Positions 52,278 to 60,904 of a DNA stretch of 64,000 nt are shown in pieces (the stretch's first letter is position 1; every line of letters begins with the position of its first letter). Origin of the DNA: CBDBCU01 sp965242615 (GTDB lineage: Bacteria > Chloroflexota > Dehalococcoidia > Lucifugimonadales > UBA3495); NCBI GenBank assembly GCA_965242615.1, contig CBDESR010000005.1, positions 1,550,001-1,614,000 of the forward strand, read 5' to 3'. The notes under the pieces were generated by a model that worked only from the letters and a program-made list of their open reading frames with translations, was not told where the DNA came from and searched no databases. Position numbers and translations under genes: made by a program.

Positions 52278-53320
52278 CGCTTGGTGTGAAATAGCTGGGG
52301 GGCTACCAGCCCAGCAGGTCGGCGAAGGACAAATTGGGCCGGCCCAACTGCCGGTTCAGCCCGATGCAGAAGTTATGCATAATCACCTTGGCCACCAGCC
52401 GCGTCTGCAATCCCTACAGAGTATGCGACCGGTCTTGCCCCAAGCGGAAAAAGCCTGGCAACTGGGCAAAGGCGGTTTCCACAATCTGCCGTTTGCCGGC
52501 CACCCAACGGCGCAAGGGGTAGCTCCAGGGATGCTTGCGATGCCGTTGCGGCGGTGTCACAACGCAAGCTTGATACTCCTGCTGCCAGCGTTGGTGGGCA
52601 TCCCGCCCGGTAAAGCCTTTGTCGGCCAAATACCAGGGGCAGTAAGCCCCCAAAGTAGGCAGTCGAGGATGAGGATACAACCGAAAAGCCAGGAAAACCT
52701 CGGTCATAGTCTGGTCTTTGGCGCTGGCCGGGGCCAAACTGAACCCGGTGATGTTGCCGGCCGGGCCCGCCGCCAGCAGCAGATGCAAGCCGGCATACCA
52801 GCCCAAGCGGTTGCTGTAGCCGATGTCGGCTTGTCCCGGCAGCCAACCCTTCCCCCGTCGCTTGGCGGCCCGGGTCGGCACGGCTGTGCTGTCCAGGGCT
52901 TGGTACAACCCTTCCGGTTCCGCCAGCAAGTCGGCCTGGTAACGCCAGAAGGCCGCCTGCAAAGCGTAGCAGCGGCGGGCGTGGCGGTTGAACTGGCTGC
53001 GGTTGGGCAGACGAGGGAAGGCGTCCCGCAGTTGGGTCTCGGCATAGCGGTAGAAGTCCCGCGCGCTGCCGAAGCGTCGCCATTGGCTGAAACCGAGCAA
53101 AGTAATTACCTCGCTGTCGGACAAAGCCGACGGGCGGCCCGGTTGCCGGGGCGGTGGCGCCAGGGATTTGCAAAAGTCATCCACCAGGACATATAGTATG
53201 GTCAGGAAGGTGTTCGGATCCAGCATAGCCCAGCCTCCTTTTGTCAGGTAGGCTTAACTATGCGGCAAAGACACCTTCCAATACAAGGTCTTTCCGGCCT
53301 CTTTAATTTCACACCAAGCG
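52278..53320 (-). mobile_element. IS982-family insertion sequence
   Basis: 1043 bp with perfect 15-bp terminal inverted repeats, CGCTTGGTGTGAAAT (52278-52292; complement at 53306-53320), flanked by TTAAA direct repeats (52273-52277 and 53321-53325). It lies between structured repeats A and B, 15 bp beyond A's end palindrome. Confidence 0.9.
52414..53226 (-). CDS. IS982-family transposase
   Basis: 270 residues, intact frame. Markers: LYQALDSTAVPTRAAKR (first Asp), CPWYLADKGFTGRD (second Asp) and the C-terminal KRQIVETAFAQLPGFF with the Glu. The start ATG is at 53226 with AAGGAGG upstream. DDE transposase of the single-ORF IS982 type. Confidence 0.92.
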   Translation of the reverse strand: MLDPNTFLTILYVLVDDFCKSLAPPPRQPGRPSALSDSEVITLLGFSQWRRFGSARDFYRYAETQLRDAFPRLPNRSQFNRHARRCYALQAAFWRYQADLLAEPEGLYQALDSTAVPTRAAKRRGKGWLPGQADIGYSNRLGWYAGLHLLLAAGPAGNITGFSLAPASAKDQTMTEVFLAFRLYPHPRLPTLGAYCPWYLADKGFTGRDAHQRWQQEYQACVVTPPQRHRKHPWSYPLRRWVAGKRQIVETAFAQLPGFFRLGQDRSHTL

Positions 53321-53507
53321 TTAAAATGCCCGCCTTAAACCCCTCTCAAAACCCCCAGCCTACCCCCAAACGCAAAAAGTTTTGAGGGCGCGCGGGGGAA
53401 CTGTCACATAAAGTTCCCCCGCCGTCTCCCCGGCTGACAACCGCTATCCCCATCCCCCGGCAACCGTAATCCTAGCCATCCGGCAACCATCCTTCCCACC
53501 CTCCCCA

Positions 53508-53541
53508 CCGTCATTCCCACGAAAGTGGGAATCCAGAACCC
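53508..53541. repeat. Partial dispersed palindromic repeat R1d
   Basis: ACCGTCATTCCCACGAAAGT and GGGAATCCAGAA match the first arm of R1b; the second arm is missing or worn away. Confidence 0.65.
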
Positions 53542-53581
53542 CCAATTCCCAAAATCAATCCGAAAATCCGTCTTAAACCCC

Positions 53582-53610
53582 TTGACAACCATAATTCCCG
53601 CCCCCATAAT
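53582..53610 (+). promoter_or_regulatory. Consensus-like promoter reading into structured element B
   Basis: TTGACA (53582-53587), 17-bp spacer, CATAAT (53605-53610). Transcription would start near 53617 and run into element B from its 14-nt palindrome side. No protein gene is downstream on this strand for over a kilobase. Confidence 0.65.
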
Positions 53611-53686
53611 AAAAATTGCGAGGTCAGACCTAGCCCCGGGACGCCGGGTCTCAAAACGATACGCTAGCTTACCGTGAAATACAGCT

Positions 53687-54083
53687 CACAGCGCGCTGTG
53701 GACGCCCCCGGCCCCCGCGGCCGTCAAGCGTCCCTGCTCCTACCCCCGGGGAACCGGACTAAGGCCCCGCATTCCCCAACCGGAGCCGCGGCAAACGGCA
53801 AATCCCAATCGCCGCCAAACCGTCGCCCCTTCCCTACGGAGCTGGAGTTAATAGGTTGACTGGAGGTCGGTCAACCAACGGTAGCTGGACTGGGCCAACC
53901 CGCCGGAATGGCAACCATACCAACCGGCGTCAGTAGCCAATTCAAGGTCCGTTGCCGTCCGGCAAATCTGGTCGGGCAAAGCTGGAGTGACGCAGCCAGG
54001 ATTCCAACCAGCCAGGCAACCCGCATGGCCAGACTAGCCAACCGCCTCCCGCACGGGCGGAACCCGTGGCCACGGGTTCCGCC
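53687..54083 (-). repeat. Structured repeat element B (about 397 bp), inverted homologue of A
   Basis: It carries the same features as A in reverse: CACAGCGCGCTGTG (53687-53700), GGGGAA/TTCCCC (53748-53753 with 53772-53777), CGGC/GCCG hairpin with 11-nt loop (53796-53814), GGTTGAC/GTCAACC (53854-53876), CGCCGG/CCGGCG (53901-53929) and a 28-nt perfect palindrome (54056-54083, half-site GGCGGAACCCGTGG). The palindrome differs from that of A at two positions per half, and both changes are matched by the partner base. Long blocks such as 52004-52050 against 53938-53892 are almost identical. Confidence 0.75.
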
Positions 54084-54212
54084 CCCCAGCGAACTACCCC
54101 ATAGCAATAGGCAAAACCCCAACCCGCCGGGGCGGCCAAAAAGCCGCCGCCCCGGCAATACCCCGTACTTGACCGCGTCGCCGCCCACCGCCCCCTCGAC
54201 AAGGTTAGCCGC
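54084..54212. other. Spacer between element B and trmI, with strong stem-loop
   Basis: CCGCCGGGGCGGCC and GCCGCCGCCCCGGC at about 54124-54156 form a strong hairpin with an AAAAAG loop. On either strand it lacks a following T-run. No gene is supported. Confidence 0.4.
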
Positions 54213-55088
54213 TTATTCCGCCGGCAAGGATTGTCCCGTTGGCTCGGTCTGCTCCGTTGGCGCCGGGTTACCGGCCGTACCGATAATGCGCGGTTGGCAG
54301 CGCACGGCGGTGGTCAGAAACCCGCTGTGAGCGACCATCCGATGGGCCGGGCGGACGCTGCGCTCGGTTACGTGCCAGGGACGCAGCAGGGTTTCGATGG
54401 TTTCAATGAGCTGAAAGCGTCCGTCGGCTTGCATCTGCCCCACCAGTTGATGCACTTGCAGGATAGTCGGCAGAAAGCTGAGCAGTATCCCGCCCATTAC
54501 CAAGGCATCAGCCGCCCCGGCCACCGCCCGCCACGGTTCGGGGACATCAAGGATTACCCGGTCAACCTGGCGTTCCGGGATACCCTGGTAGATGTCGCCG
54601 ACGGTTACGGTCAAGTTGGCCGGATTGGGGATGACCCGGCGGATGTTGTCCATTGCCTTGGGGATGACCGCTTCGTCAATTTCGTAGGTGCTGACCCGTC
54701 CCCGGTCGCCAACAGCCCGCAGCAGGGCGGCGGTCAAAGCACCGGAGCCAATGCCGGATTCGATGACGGTGGCCCCGGGGAAAATATCGGCAAAGGCGAT
54801 GATGTTGCCCAAGTCTTTGGGGTAGATGATTTGCGGGCCGCGCGGCATTTGCCGCACATAGTCGCCCAGGGTAGGGCGGACCGCCAGCAAGATGTGGCCG
54901 CGGTCGGTGCGGTACCAGCCGCCGACGCTTTGGCCGAGCAGCCCGTCGTGGGCCAGCCGTCCCAAGTGGCTGTGAAAGGTCTGGCCGGCGGACAGGGTGA
55001 TCAGATAGCGGCGGCCCTTGCGGTCCAGCAGCAGGGCTAAATCGCCATCGTGAAAGGAGTTAGGGTCAAGGTTGCGGTCAGCAGTCAA
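54213..55088 (-). CDS. trmI: tRNA (adenine-N1)-methyltransferase TrmI
   Basis: 291 residues from a TTG at 55088. N-terminal beta-barrel (LALLLDRKGRRYLITLSAGQ), the GPQIIYPKDLGNIIAFADI motif and SAM-binding VIESGIGSGALTAALLRAVG. TrmI makes m1A58 in the T loop of tRNA. A tRNA-Gly gene lies 144 bp upstream on the same strand. Archaeal/actinobacterial/Chloroflexota-type TrmI. Confidence 0.92.
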   Translation of the reverse strand: MTADRNLDPNSFHDGDLALLLDRKGRRYLITLSAGQTFHSHLGRLAHDGLLGQSVGGWYRTDRGHILLAVRPTLGDYVRQMPRGPQIIYPKDLGNIIAFADIFPGATVIESGIGSGALTAALLRAVGDRGRVSTYEIDEAVIPKAMDNIRRVIPNPANLTVTVGDIYQGIPERQVDRVILDVPEPWRAVAGAADALVMGGILLSFLPTILQVHQLVGQMQADGRFQLIETIETLLRPWHVTERSVRPAHRMVAHSGFLTTAVRCQPRIIGTAGNPAPTEQTEPTGQSLPAE

Positions 55089-55232
55089 GCCAGCCCCCGG
55101 TTAAATCCCCGGCAAGGGTTGTTCCGTGTGCTATGGTAGCGGCAAGCGGGGGATTTGTCATCAGCCTGGCGGCGGGAAAAGCGGGGGAATTGCGGGATGG
55201 AGTTGACGGTCGGCGGGGCGGTAGATGAAAAA

Positions 55233-55307
55233 TGGAGCGGGCGATGGGATTCGAACCCACGACTCTTTGCTTGGGAAGCAAATACTCTACCACTGAGTTA
55301 CGCCCGC
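55233..55307 (-). tRNA. tRNA-Gly (anticodon CCC)
   Basis: Acceptor GCGGGCG/CGCCCGC, D arm CTC...GAG, anticodon loop TTCCCAA (CCC), T loop TTCGAAT, CCA encoded at 55233-55235. It is directly upstream of trmI. Confidence 0.93.
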
Positions 55308-55325
55308 CCGCATTGGACGATAAGT

Positions 55326-55355
55326 AGTATAACACGCCCCGAGACGGTTTGCCAA
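55326..55355 (-). promoter_or_regulatory. Promoter of tRNA-Gly (and perhaps trmI)
   Basis: On the minus strand TTGGCA (55355-55350), 18-bp spacer, TATACT (55331-55326), 18 bp before the tRNA. Confidence 0.6.
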
Positions 55356-55381
55356 CCCTGATACCGCCTCAATTTGCCTTT

Positions 55382-55625
55382 GATTATTTTTCACTCATCC
55401 TGAACTTGTTGCCAGTCAGTAACAACCACCAGCTAACGGAACCCTGATTGCCGGGGGATTGACACCCTATACGACTTATGGTAACCTGCTAACTAGCCAT
55501 CGAGCTTCATTGCGAAGCCGCTCGGCCCAAAACTAAATCTGACCAGATACTGCTACTGCGGCTTTTCCGGCCGCGACTGTCTTGCTCACCAGACTGGCAG
55601 TGTCATCAGGTCTTTGAGGTGAAAT
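55382..55625 (+). promoter_or_regulatory. Viperin upstream region with sigma-70-type promoter
   Basis: TTGACA (55459-55464), 17-bp spacer, TAACCT (55482-55487), then a leader of about 135 nt with a small hairpin (GAGCTTC...GAAGC at about 55500-55520) before the ATG at 55626, which has GAGGTG upstream. The stretch is AT-richer than its surroundings, in keeping with acquired DNA. Confidence 0.55.
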
Positions 55626-56501
55626 ATGACTAAGGAGTTAGTCACCAGTACCGTCCCCATCCCCACCGTTAACTACCACCTCTTGCAGCCCTGCAACATG
55701 AGTTGCGGCTACTGCTACGCCACTTTCCTAGACCTCCCCTCCAAACCGCCCTTCCTGCCCGAGGCTGACGCCCTCCGCTTGGTCAACCTCCTGAGGGATG
55801 CCGGGTTCCGGAAAATCAATTTTGCCGGCGGCGAACCCACCCTCTGCCCTTGGCTGCCCGCCTTGATACAAGCGGCCAAGGGGCTGGGGCTGACCACCTC
55901 CATAGTTACCAACGGCTCCCGGATTACGGGCGATTGGCTGGACAATCTGGCTGGTTCCCTGGATATGGTCGCCTTGAGCATTGACAGCGTGGACGCCGCT
56001 ACTTTGCGGAAAATCGGGCGCAATGTCGGCAGCAAGCCGCCGTTGAGCGCGGCGGAGTATCAGCAAATGGCCGGTTGGATTAAAGAGCGGGACATCCGCT
56101 TTAAAGTCAACACGGTGGTCAACCGCCTCAACCACGCCGAGGACTTCCGCCCGTTTATCCTTTCCATCCGGCCCGAACGGTGGAAAATCTTTCAAGCGTT
56201 GCCGGTGCGCCATCAAAACGATGCCCGTATTGACGAGTTCGTCGTAAGCGACGCAGAATTCAGCCGGTATGTTGCGCGGAACCGCTCGGTGGAAAGGGAG
56301 GGCATAATCGTAGTGCCGGAAAGCAATGCGTTGATGACCGGCAGCTACGCTATGATTGACCCCTTGGGACGCTTTTTTGACGACACCAAGGGTGAGCACA
56401 CGTACAGCCGCCCTATCCTCAAAGTTGGCGTGGCCGCAGCCTTGCAAGAAGTTACCATTTTCTCCGAGCGTTTTGTTGAAAGAGGCGGGGATTACGCCTA
56501 G
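55626..56501 (+). CDS. Prokaryotic viperin (antiviral radical SAM enzyme)
   Basis: 291 residues. Radical SAM CNMSCGYC at 23-30 (Cys23, Cys27, Cys30), KINFAGGEP at 63-71, DMVALSIDSVD, then FKVNTVVNRLNHAEDF and RWKIFQALPVRHQNDARIDE, all typical of viperin-like proteins. The family makes 3'-deoxy-3',4'-didehydro nucleotides that stop viral polymerases. It stands alone with its own promoter beside a tRNA-Gly gene; no nucleotide-kinase partner is next to it. Distinguished from PqqE/MoaA-type enzymes by the RWKxFQ and NxxVxxLN motifs and the lack of a SPASM domain. Confidence 0.85.
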   Translation: MTKELVTSTVPIPTVNYHLLQPCNMSCGYCYATFLDLPSKPPFLPEADALRLVNLLRDAGFRKINFAGGEPTLCPWLPALIQAAKGLGLTTSIVTNGSRITGDWLDNLAGSLDMVALSIDSVDAATLRKIGRNVGSKPPLSAAEYQQMAGWIKERDIRFKVNTVVNRLNHAEDFRPFILSIRPERWKIFQALPVRHQNDARIDEFVVSDAEFSRYVARNRSVEREGIIVVPESNALMTGSYAMIDPLGRFFDDTKGEHTYSRPILKVGVAAALQEVTIFSERFVERGGDYA

Positions 56502-56567
56502 TCCAAAGGGATGGGCCGGCATCAGAAATACCAATACCGGCCCATCCTTAACCGAATCCACTCCTTC

Positions 56568-57374
56568 CTACCCCATCTTAAAAGCCTCCAAAGCCGCCTT
56601 GCCGAAAGCCCATTCCCGTTCCGGCGGGGTCTGGAAACAAGGGTATTCCAACAGGGCTTGCAGGGAGTTGCGGTAGCCCTCCCGGCCGGCTACCGGCGGA
56701 AAGTCGCTGCCCCACATCATCCGTTCCGGGCCAAAGGCGGCGTACGCCATTTCCATCAGCGGCGGAATTTCGTTAAAACCGTACTGCGCCGCCAACGGGT
56801 TGGGGCGGACGCAGAACTCGCCCAAGCCGCCGAACTTGATGTAAGTGTTGGGGAAACGGGCCAGGGTCAAGGCTTCCTGGTAGGCGGCATAGGGTTCGGA
56901 CACCGAATCCGGGCTTAACGGCCGGTAGGCGCCGGCCAGATGCTCCAGGATGATGGTCAGATTGGGAAACTGCTCGACAATGGCTTGAAACTCCGGGGCG
57001 GCTACATCGGCCGCGCTGCGGGCAAAGCAGCTGACCGGCAGGTTCAACTCGGCGGCCTTGCGCCAGATTGCCAAGAGGTCAGGTTCCGGGGAACGCTGGG
57101 TCGGATGCAGCCGCATCCCCACTACGCCCTCCTGAACCGCCAGCCGCTCCAAGGCCGCCGGCGCATTGGGGTCAGCCACATCGACCCAAATCACGGCGCC
57201 AAAGCGGCCGGGATAGCGTTTGACGCACTCGATCAGGTAATCGTTATGGTAGTTGCCGCCGTGCTGAATCAACACGGCCTGCTCAACACCATTCAGATTC
57301 ATCTGGTGCAAAATCATTTCCACCGGCTCAAACCAGTTGACCCCGGCGTGGCAGTGGGTATCGACAATCTGCAT
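56568..57374 (-). CDS. Amidohydrolase family protein (TIM-barrel metal hydrolase), 1
   Basis: 268 residues from the ATG at 57374, with AAGGAG 11 bp upstream (a GTG at 57386 lies too close to it). DTHCH metal motif at the N terminus, GMRLHP, ILEHLAGAY and MWGSDFP near the end. Family of 2-pyrone-dicarboxylate / decarboxylase-like enzymes; substrate unknown. Confidence 0.88.
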   Translation of the reverse strand: MQIVDTHCHAGVNWFEPVEMILHQMNLNGVEQAVLIQHGGNYHNDYLIECVKRYPGRFGAVIWVDVADPNAPAALERLAVQEGVVGMRLHPTQRSPEPDLLAIWRKAAELNLPVSCFARSAADVAAPEFQAIVEQFPNLTIILEHLAGAYRPLSPDSVSEPYAAYQEALTLARFPNTYIKFGGLGEFCVRPNPLAAQYGFNEIPPLMEMAYAAFGPERMMWGSDFPPVAGREGYRNSLQALLEYPCFQTPPEREWAFGKAALEAFKMG

Positions 57375-57499
57375 TGGGTTGCACACTCCTTGATGGATTC
57401 AGGATGGATTTAACTGACTGGCATTAGGTTAGCCGGCCGGCCTATTCCTGGTTAATCCCCATCCCCGGCCGGGGGCTGCGGTTCAACCGGGGGACATAG

Positions 57500-58513
57500 T
57501 TACTCCTTTTCTCCCCAGAACAAGCGGCGGGCATTGCCGCAGCAAATCAGGTTCACTTGGTCGTCGCTAAAGCCGGCGGGGGTGATGTTGCCGGTCAGCG
57601 GCGCCGGGCTGCCGGCAAAAACATAGTCGGAACCCAGCAATAGATGTTCCGGGCCGGCGATTTCCGCCAGCAGCCGCACTACGGCGGTGGATACGGCTAC
57701 ATTATCATAGTAAAGCAGCGGCAGGTAGTCGGAAGGCTTTTCCCGCTGCAACTCGACCGGCCGCCCGGCGCCGCTGCGATAGCCGTTGTCAATGCGCGCC
57801 GCTTGATAGGGCAAGTAGCCGCCGCCGTGTACCAGCATTATTTTCAAGTCGGGATGACGGTCGAACAACCCGCCCAAAATCAGCTTGGCGGCGGTAATGG
57901 TGGTGTCCAGAGTGCGGCCCAGAGAAAAAGCCAGGTAGGAGGGGCGGATATTAGCCCCAAAACCATGGGTGGGCGGATGCAGGATTAGCGGTACATTCAG
58001 GGCAACGGCGGCCGCCCAAAAGGGTTCAAATCTTTCCTGTGCCAAATCCTGCTCTGCCGGGTCTGCCGCCAGCATTACCCCCAACATACCCAGTTCCTTA
58101 ACGGCGTACTCCAGTTCCCGGGCTGCCAGTTCACCATCCTGCACCGGCACCGTCGCCAGTCCCGCAAACTTGCCGGGGTAGTCCCGGACCAAGTCAGCCA
58201 AGTGTTCGTTGAACAGCCGCGCCCAAGTGGCCGCCGGCTCCGCCGCCAGGGTATAGCCCTGAATATCCAGCCAGGAACCGAGGATTTGCCGCCCCAATCC
58301 CTGCTGCTCCATCCACTCGAGCCGGGGTTCCAGCCGGGCCAGACCGCCCACCGGCCGCAGCCGGGTCAAGCCGTCAAACTGAAGGGCTGGCCCCCGCTCA
58401 GTATCCTCCACGCTGACGCCCAAGGCCGCCCCGGAATGGCGGGCCGCGTCAAGCAATGCCGGGGGAACGATATGGGCGTGGGAGTCGATGTAGCTGTTGG
58501 CCGGTTGCGTCAT
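57500..58513 (-). CDS. Amidohydrolase family protein (ACMSD-like), 2
   Basis: 337 residues: SYIDSHAHIVPP at the N terminus, PLILHPPTHGFGANIRPS, MLVHGGGYLPYQAARID and LLLGSDYVFAG. This is the pattern of ACMSD-like decarboxylases and hydrolases, with two metal His at the start, one mid, and Asp near the end. A TATAAT box lies on the minus strand at about 58560-58566. It is a separate unit from the gene at 56568. Confidence 0.9.
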   Translation of the reverse strand: MTQPANSYIDSHAHIVPPALLDAARHSGAALGVSVEDTERGPALQFDGLTRLRPVGGLARLEPRLEWMEQQGLGRQILGSWLDIQGYTLAAEPAATWARLFNEHLADLVRDYPGKFAGLATVPVQDGELAARELEYAVKELGMLGVMLAADPAEQDLAQERFEPFWAAAVALNVPLILHPPTHGFGANIRPSYLAFSLGRTLDTTITAAKLILGGLFDRHPDLKIMLVHGGGYLPYQAARIDNGYRSGAGRPVELQREKPSDYLPLLYYDNVAVSTAVVRLLAEIAGPEHLLLGSDYVFAGSPAPLTGNITPAGFSDDQVNLICCGNARRLFWGEKE

Positions 58514-58680
58514 AATGCTGCTTGCTCCGTCAGGGCTGGATTAAGCGGGATTTGCCGGTATTATACTACGAAACGGCGGCAAGGCAGCGCGCTATTCGCG
58601 AATTTGCGGTAATATAAGGGGGAAGTTTTCCGGCGCGCCCGACCGTCAGTCAAAATTACTCTTGGCGCGCTGAATTTGAT

Positions 58681-59301
58681 ATGGCTGAAATTTACCTAGT
58701 CCGCCACGGCGAAACCGAGTGGAATGCCCAAGGCCGCATCCAGGGGCATACCGATATTGCTTTGACCGACCGGGGCCGGCGGCAAGCGGCGGCTTTGGCT
58801 TGCCGCTTGGCTGGCATAGCCTTTGACGCCGCGTATTGCAGCGATTTGAGCCGCACTCGGGAAACGGCGCAAATCATCCTGGGCGAGCGGGATACGCCGT
58901 TGTACCCTACGCCGCAGCTGCGGGAATATCACAAAGGCGTCTTTGAGGGGCTGACCGTCCGGGAATACGCCCGACGCTACCCGGATTTGTACCAGGCTTC
59001 CCTTCGCAACGACCTCGACTTTGCTCCCCCCGGCGGTGGGGAAACCATCCGGCAGACCAGCGCGCGGATGGCTGAGTTCACCGCCCAACTGACCGCGGCG
59101 CACGGCCCCCGGGATAAGGTACTGGTAGTGGGCCACGGCGGCTCCCTGCGGTCGTTCATCGTCGCTCTGCTGTCCCTCCCCCTCGAAGCCAACTGGAAAT
59201 TCGTGATGCACAACTGCGCCCTGTCCCTCGTCTATACCTACCCGGACAACGCCGTGCTGCACCTGTATAATGACACTTCCCATCTGGCGGGAATCGAGTA
59301 G
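58681..59301 (+). CDS. cobC: Histidine phosphatase family protein, probable alpha-ribazole phosphatase
   Basis: 206 residues with RHGETEWN (8-15) and the histidine-phosphatase partner motif VGHGGSLR. Next to cobQ and cobU, so probably alpha-ribazole-5'-phosphate phosphatase. A phosphoglycerate mutase-like role remains possible. Confidence 0.8.
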   Translation: MAEIYLVRHGETEWNAQGRIQGHTDIALTDRGRRQAAALACRLAGIAFDAAYCSDLSRTRETAQIILGERDTPLYPTPQLREYHKGVFEGLTVREYARRYPDLYQASLRNDLDFAPPGGGETIRQTSARMAEFTAQLTAAHGPRDKVLVVGHGGSLRSFIVALLSLPLEANWKFVMHNCALSLVYTYPDNAVLHLYNDTSHLAGIE

Positions 59302-59358
59302 CGGAATATAAGCCCCAACAGTCCAGAGTTTGGACCGCGCAACCTTAAAGGAGCCAAT

Positions 59359-60897
59359 ATGCCCGGCCGCGTCTTAATGGTGCAAGGCACTGCATCTCAT
59401 GTCGGCAAAAGCGTTCTGGCGGCGGCTTTGTGCCGTATTTTCCGCCAGGACGGGTTTCGCGTTGCCCCCTTCAAGGCGCAGAATATGTCCAACAACTCCT
59501 ATGTAACCCCGGACGGCGGAGAAATCGGCCGGGCGCAAGCGGTGCAGGCGGCGGCGGCCGGCGTCGAAGCCCGGGTCGAGATGAACCCGGTGTTGCTGAA
59601 ACCGGAAGCCGACCACATTGCCCAAGTGGTGCGCCTCGGCCGCCCGATGGTTTCCGCCCAAGCCCGGGACTACTTCGCCCTGAAAGCCGAATTGTGGGCC
59701 GCGGTGCATACTTCCCTCGACGCCCTGCGGCAAGACTATGATGTGGTAGTTATCGAGGGAGCCGGCAGCCCCGCCGAAATCAACCTCAAGGCCACGGAAA
59801 TTGTCAATATGCGGGTGGCCCAATACGCCAACGCCCCGGTGCTGCTCTGCGGCGATATTGACCGCGGCGGCGTTTTCGCCGCCTTGGTCGGCACTATGGA
59901 ATTACTGGAGCCGTCGGAACGGGAAACGGTCAAAGGTTTCATCATCAACAAGTTCCGCGGCGACCCGTCCCTGCTGGCTGACGGGCTGACGATGCTGGAA
60001 CAGCGTACCGGCGTGCCGGTGTTGGGCGTCGTCCACCACTTCCGCGACATTCACATCCCGGAGGAGGATTCGGTAGCTTTGGATTTGCCGGGCCGCGCTG
60101 CCGGCCCGGCGGCCCTGGACATTGCGGTAATCCAATTGCCGCACATTTCCAACTTTGATGATTTCGACCCGCTGGCCCGGGAGCCGGGCGTTGGCTTGCG
60201 CTATGTAACGGCGGCCGCCGAATTGGGCCGCCCCGACCTGATTATCCTGCCCGGCAGCAAAACCACCATCCCCGATTTAATCTGGCTCGATCAACAAGGC
60301 TTGGCCCAAGCAATTATTGAACGGCATCGGGACGGCGCCGCCATCATCGGCATCTGCGGCGGCTACCAGATGTTGGGAACTAACCTTTATGACCCAGAAG
60401 GCATTGAATCCGACTGCCATGAAAGGGAAGGTTTGGGGCTGCTGCCGTTGACCACCATTTTTGCCGGCCGCAAGGAAACCCACCGTATCCAGGGGGAAGT
60501 AGCGGCCGCCGCCGGGCTGTTGGCCGGGGCGGCCGGGGCCGCTATTCAGGGCTATGAAATTCACATGGGACGGACTGCCGGCGAGGGGGTAGCCGTCCCC
60601 TTCCGCATCAACGATCGTTCTGATGTGCCAGTTACCGCCGCCACCGCCGGAGACGGGGCGATAGACGCCGCCGGGCAGGTGTTAGGCACCTACATTCACG
60701 GCTTGTTTCACAACGGCGGCCTCCGCCGCGCCGTCCTTACCGAACTGGCCCGCCGCAAAGGGGCAACTTTGCCGCCGGCGGCCGCGGAGACGGCAATGGA
60801 CGCCGAGTTTGACAAACTGGCCGCTTGGGTGCGCGCCAGCCTGCAAATGGACGCCATCTATCGGATGACCGGCTTGGCACCGGATTTTGGGAATTAG
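59359..60897 (+). CDS. cobQ: Cobyric acid synthase
   Basis: 512 residues. N-terminal P-loop-like QGTASHVGKSVLAAALC at 9-25, KAQNMSNNSYVTPDGGEIGR, and a class I amidotransferase tail with the catalytic Cys in GICGGYQMLG and H in YEIHMGRT. It amidates adenosylcobyrinic acid a,c-diamide at four carboxylates using glutamine. Confidence 0.95.
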   Translation: MPGRVLMVQGTASHVGKSVLAAALCRIFRQDGFRVAPFKAQNMSNNSYVTPDGGEIGRAQAVQAAAAGVEARVEMNPVLLKPEADHIAQVVRLGRPMVSAQARDYFALKAELWAAVHTSLDALRQDYDVVVIEGAGSPAEINLKATEIVNMRVAQYANAPVLLCGDIDRGGVFAALVGTMELLEPSERETVKGFIINKFRGDPSLLADGLTMLEQRTGVPVLGVVHHFRDIHIPEEDSVALDLPGRAAGPAALDIAVIQLPHISNFDDFDPLAREPGVGLRYVTAAAELGRPDLIILPGSKTTIPDLIWLDQQGLAQAIIERHRDGAAIIGICGGYQMLGTNLYDPEGIESDCHEREGLGLLPLTTIFAGRKETHRIQGEVAAAAGLLAGAAGAAIQGYEIHMGRTAGEGVAVPFRINDRSDVPVTAATAGDGAIDAAGQVLGTYIHGLFHNGGLRRAVLTELARRKGATLPPAAAETAMDAEFDKLAAWVRASLQMDAIYRMTGLAPDFGN

Positions 60898-60904
60898 GGC
60901 TGAA

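Larger units (their letters stand above)
53326..53686. other. Spacer between IS982 and structured element B
   Basis: It contains a broken R2 repeat (about 53323-53360), a GGGGGAACT/AGTTCCCCC stem-loop (53394-53402 with 53412-53420), a partial R1 repeat (53508-53541) and the promoter at 53582-53610. No gene is supported. Confidence 0.5.

Noticed and set aside
58514..58680. Cobalamin riboswitch before the cob genes
   Set aside because: No B12-box sequence or the expected multi-stem fold was seen in this 167-bp spacer.
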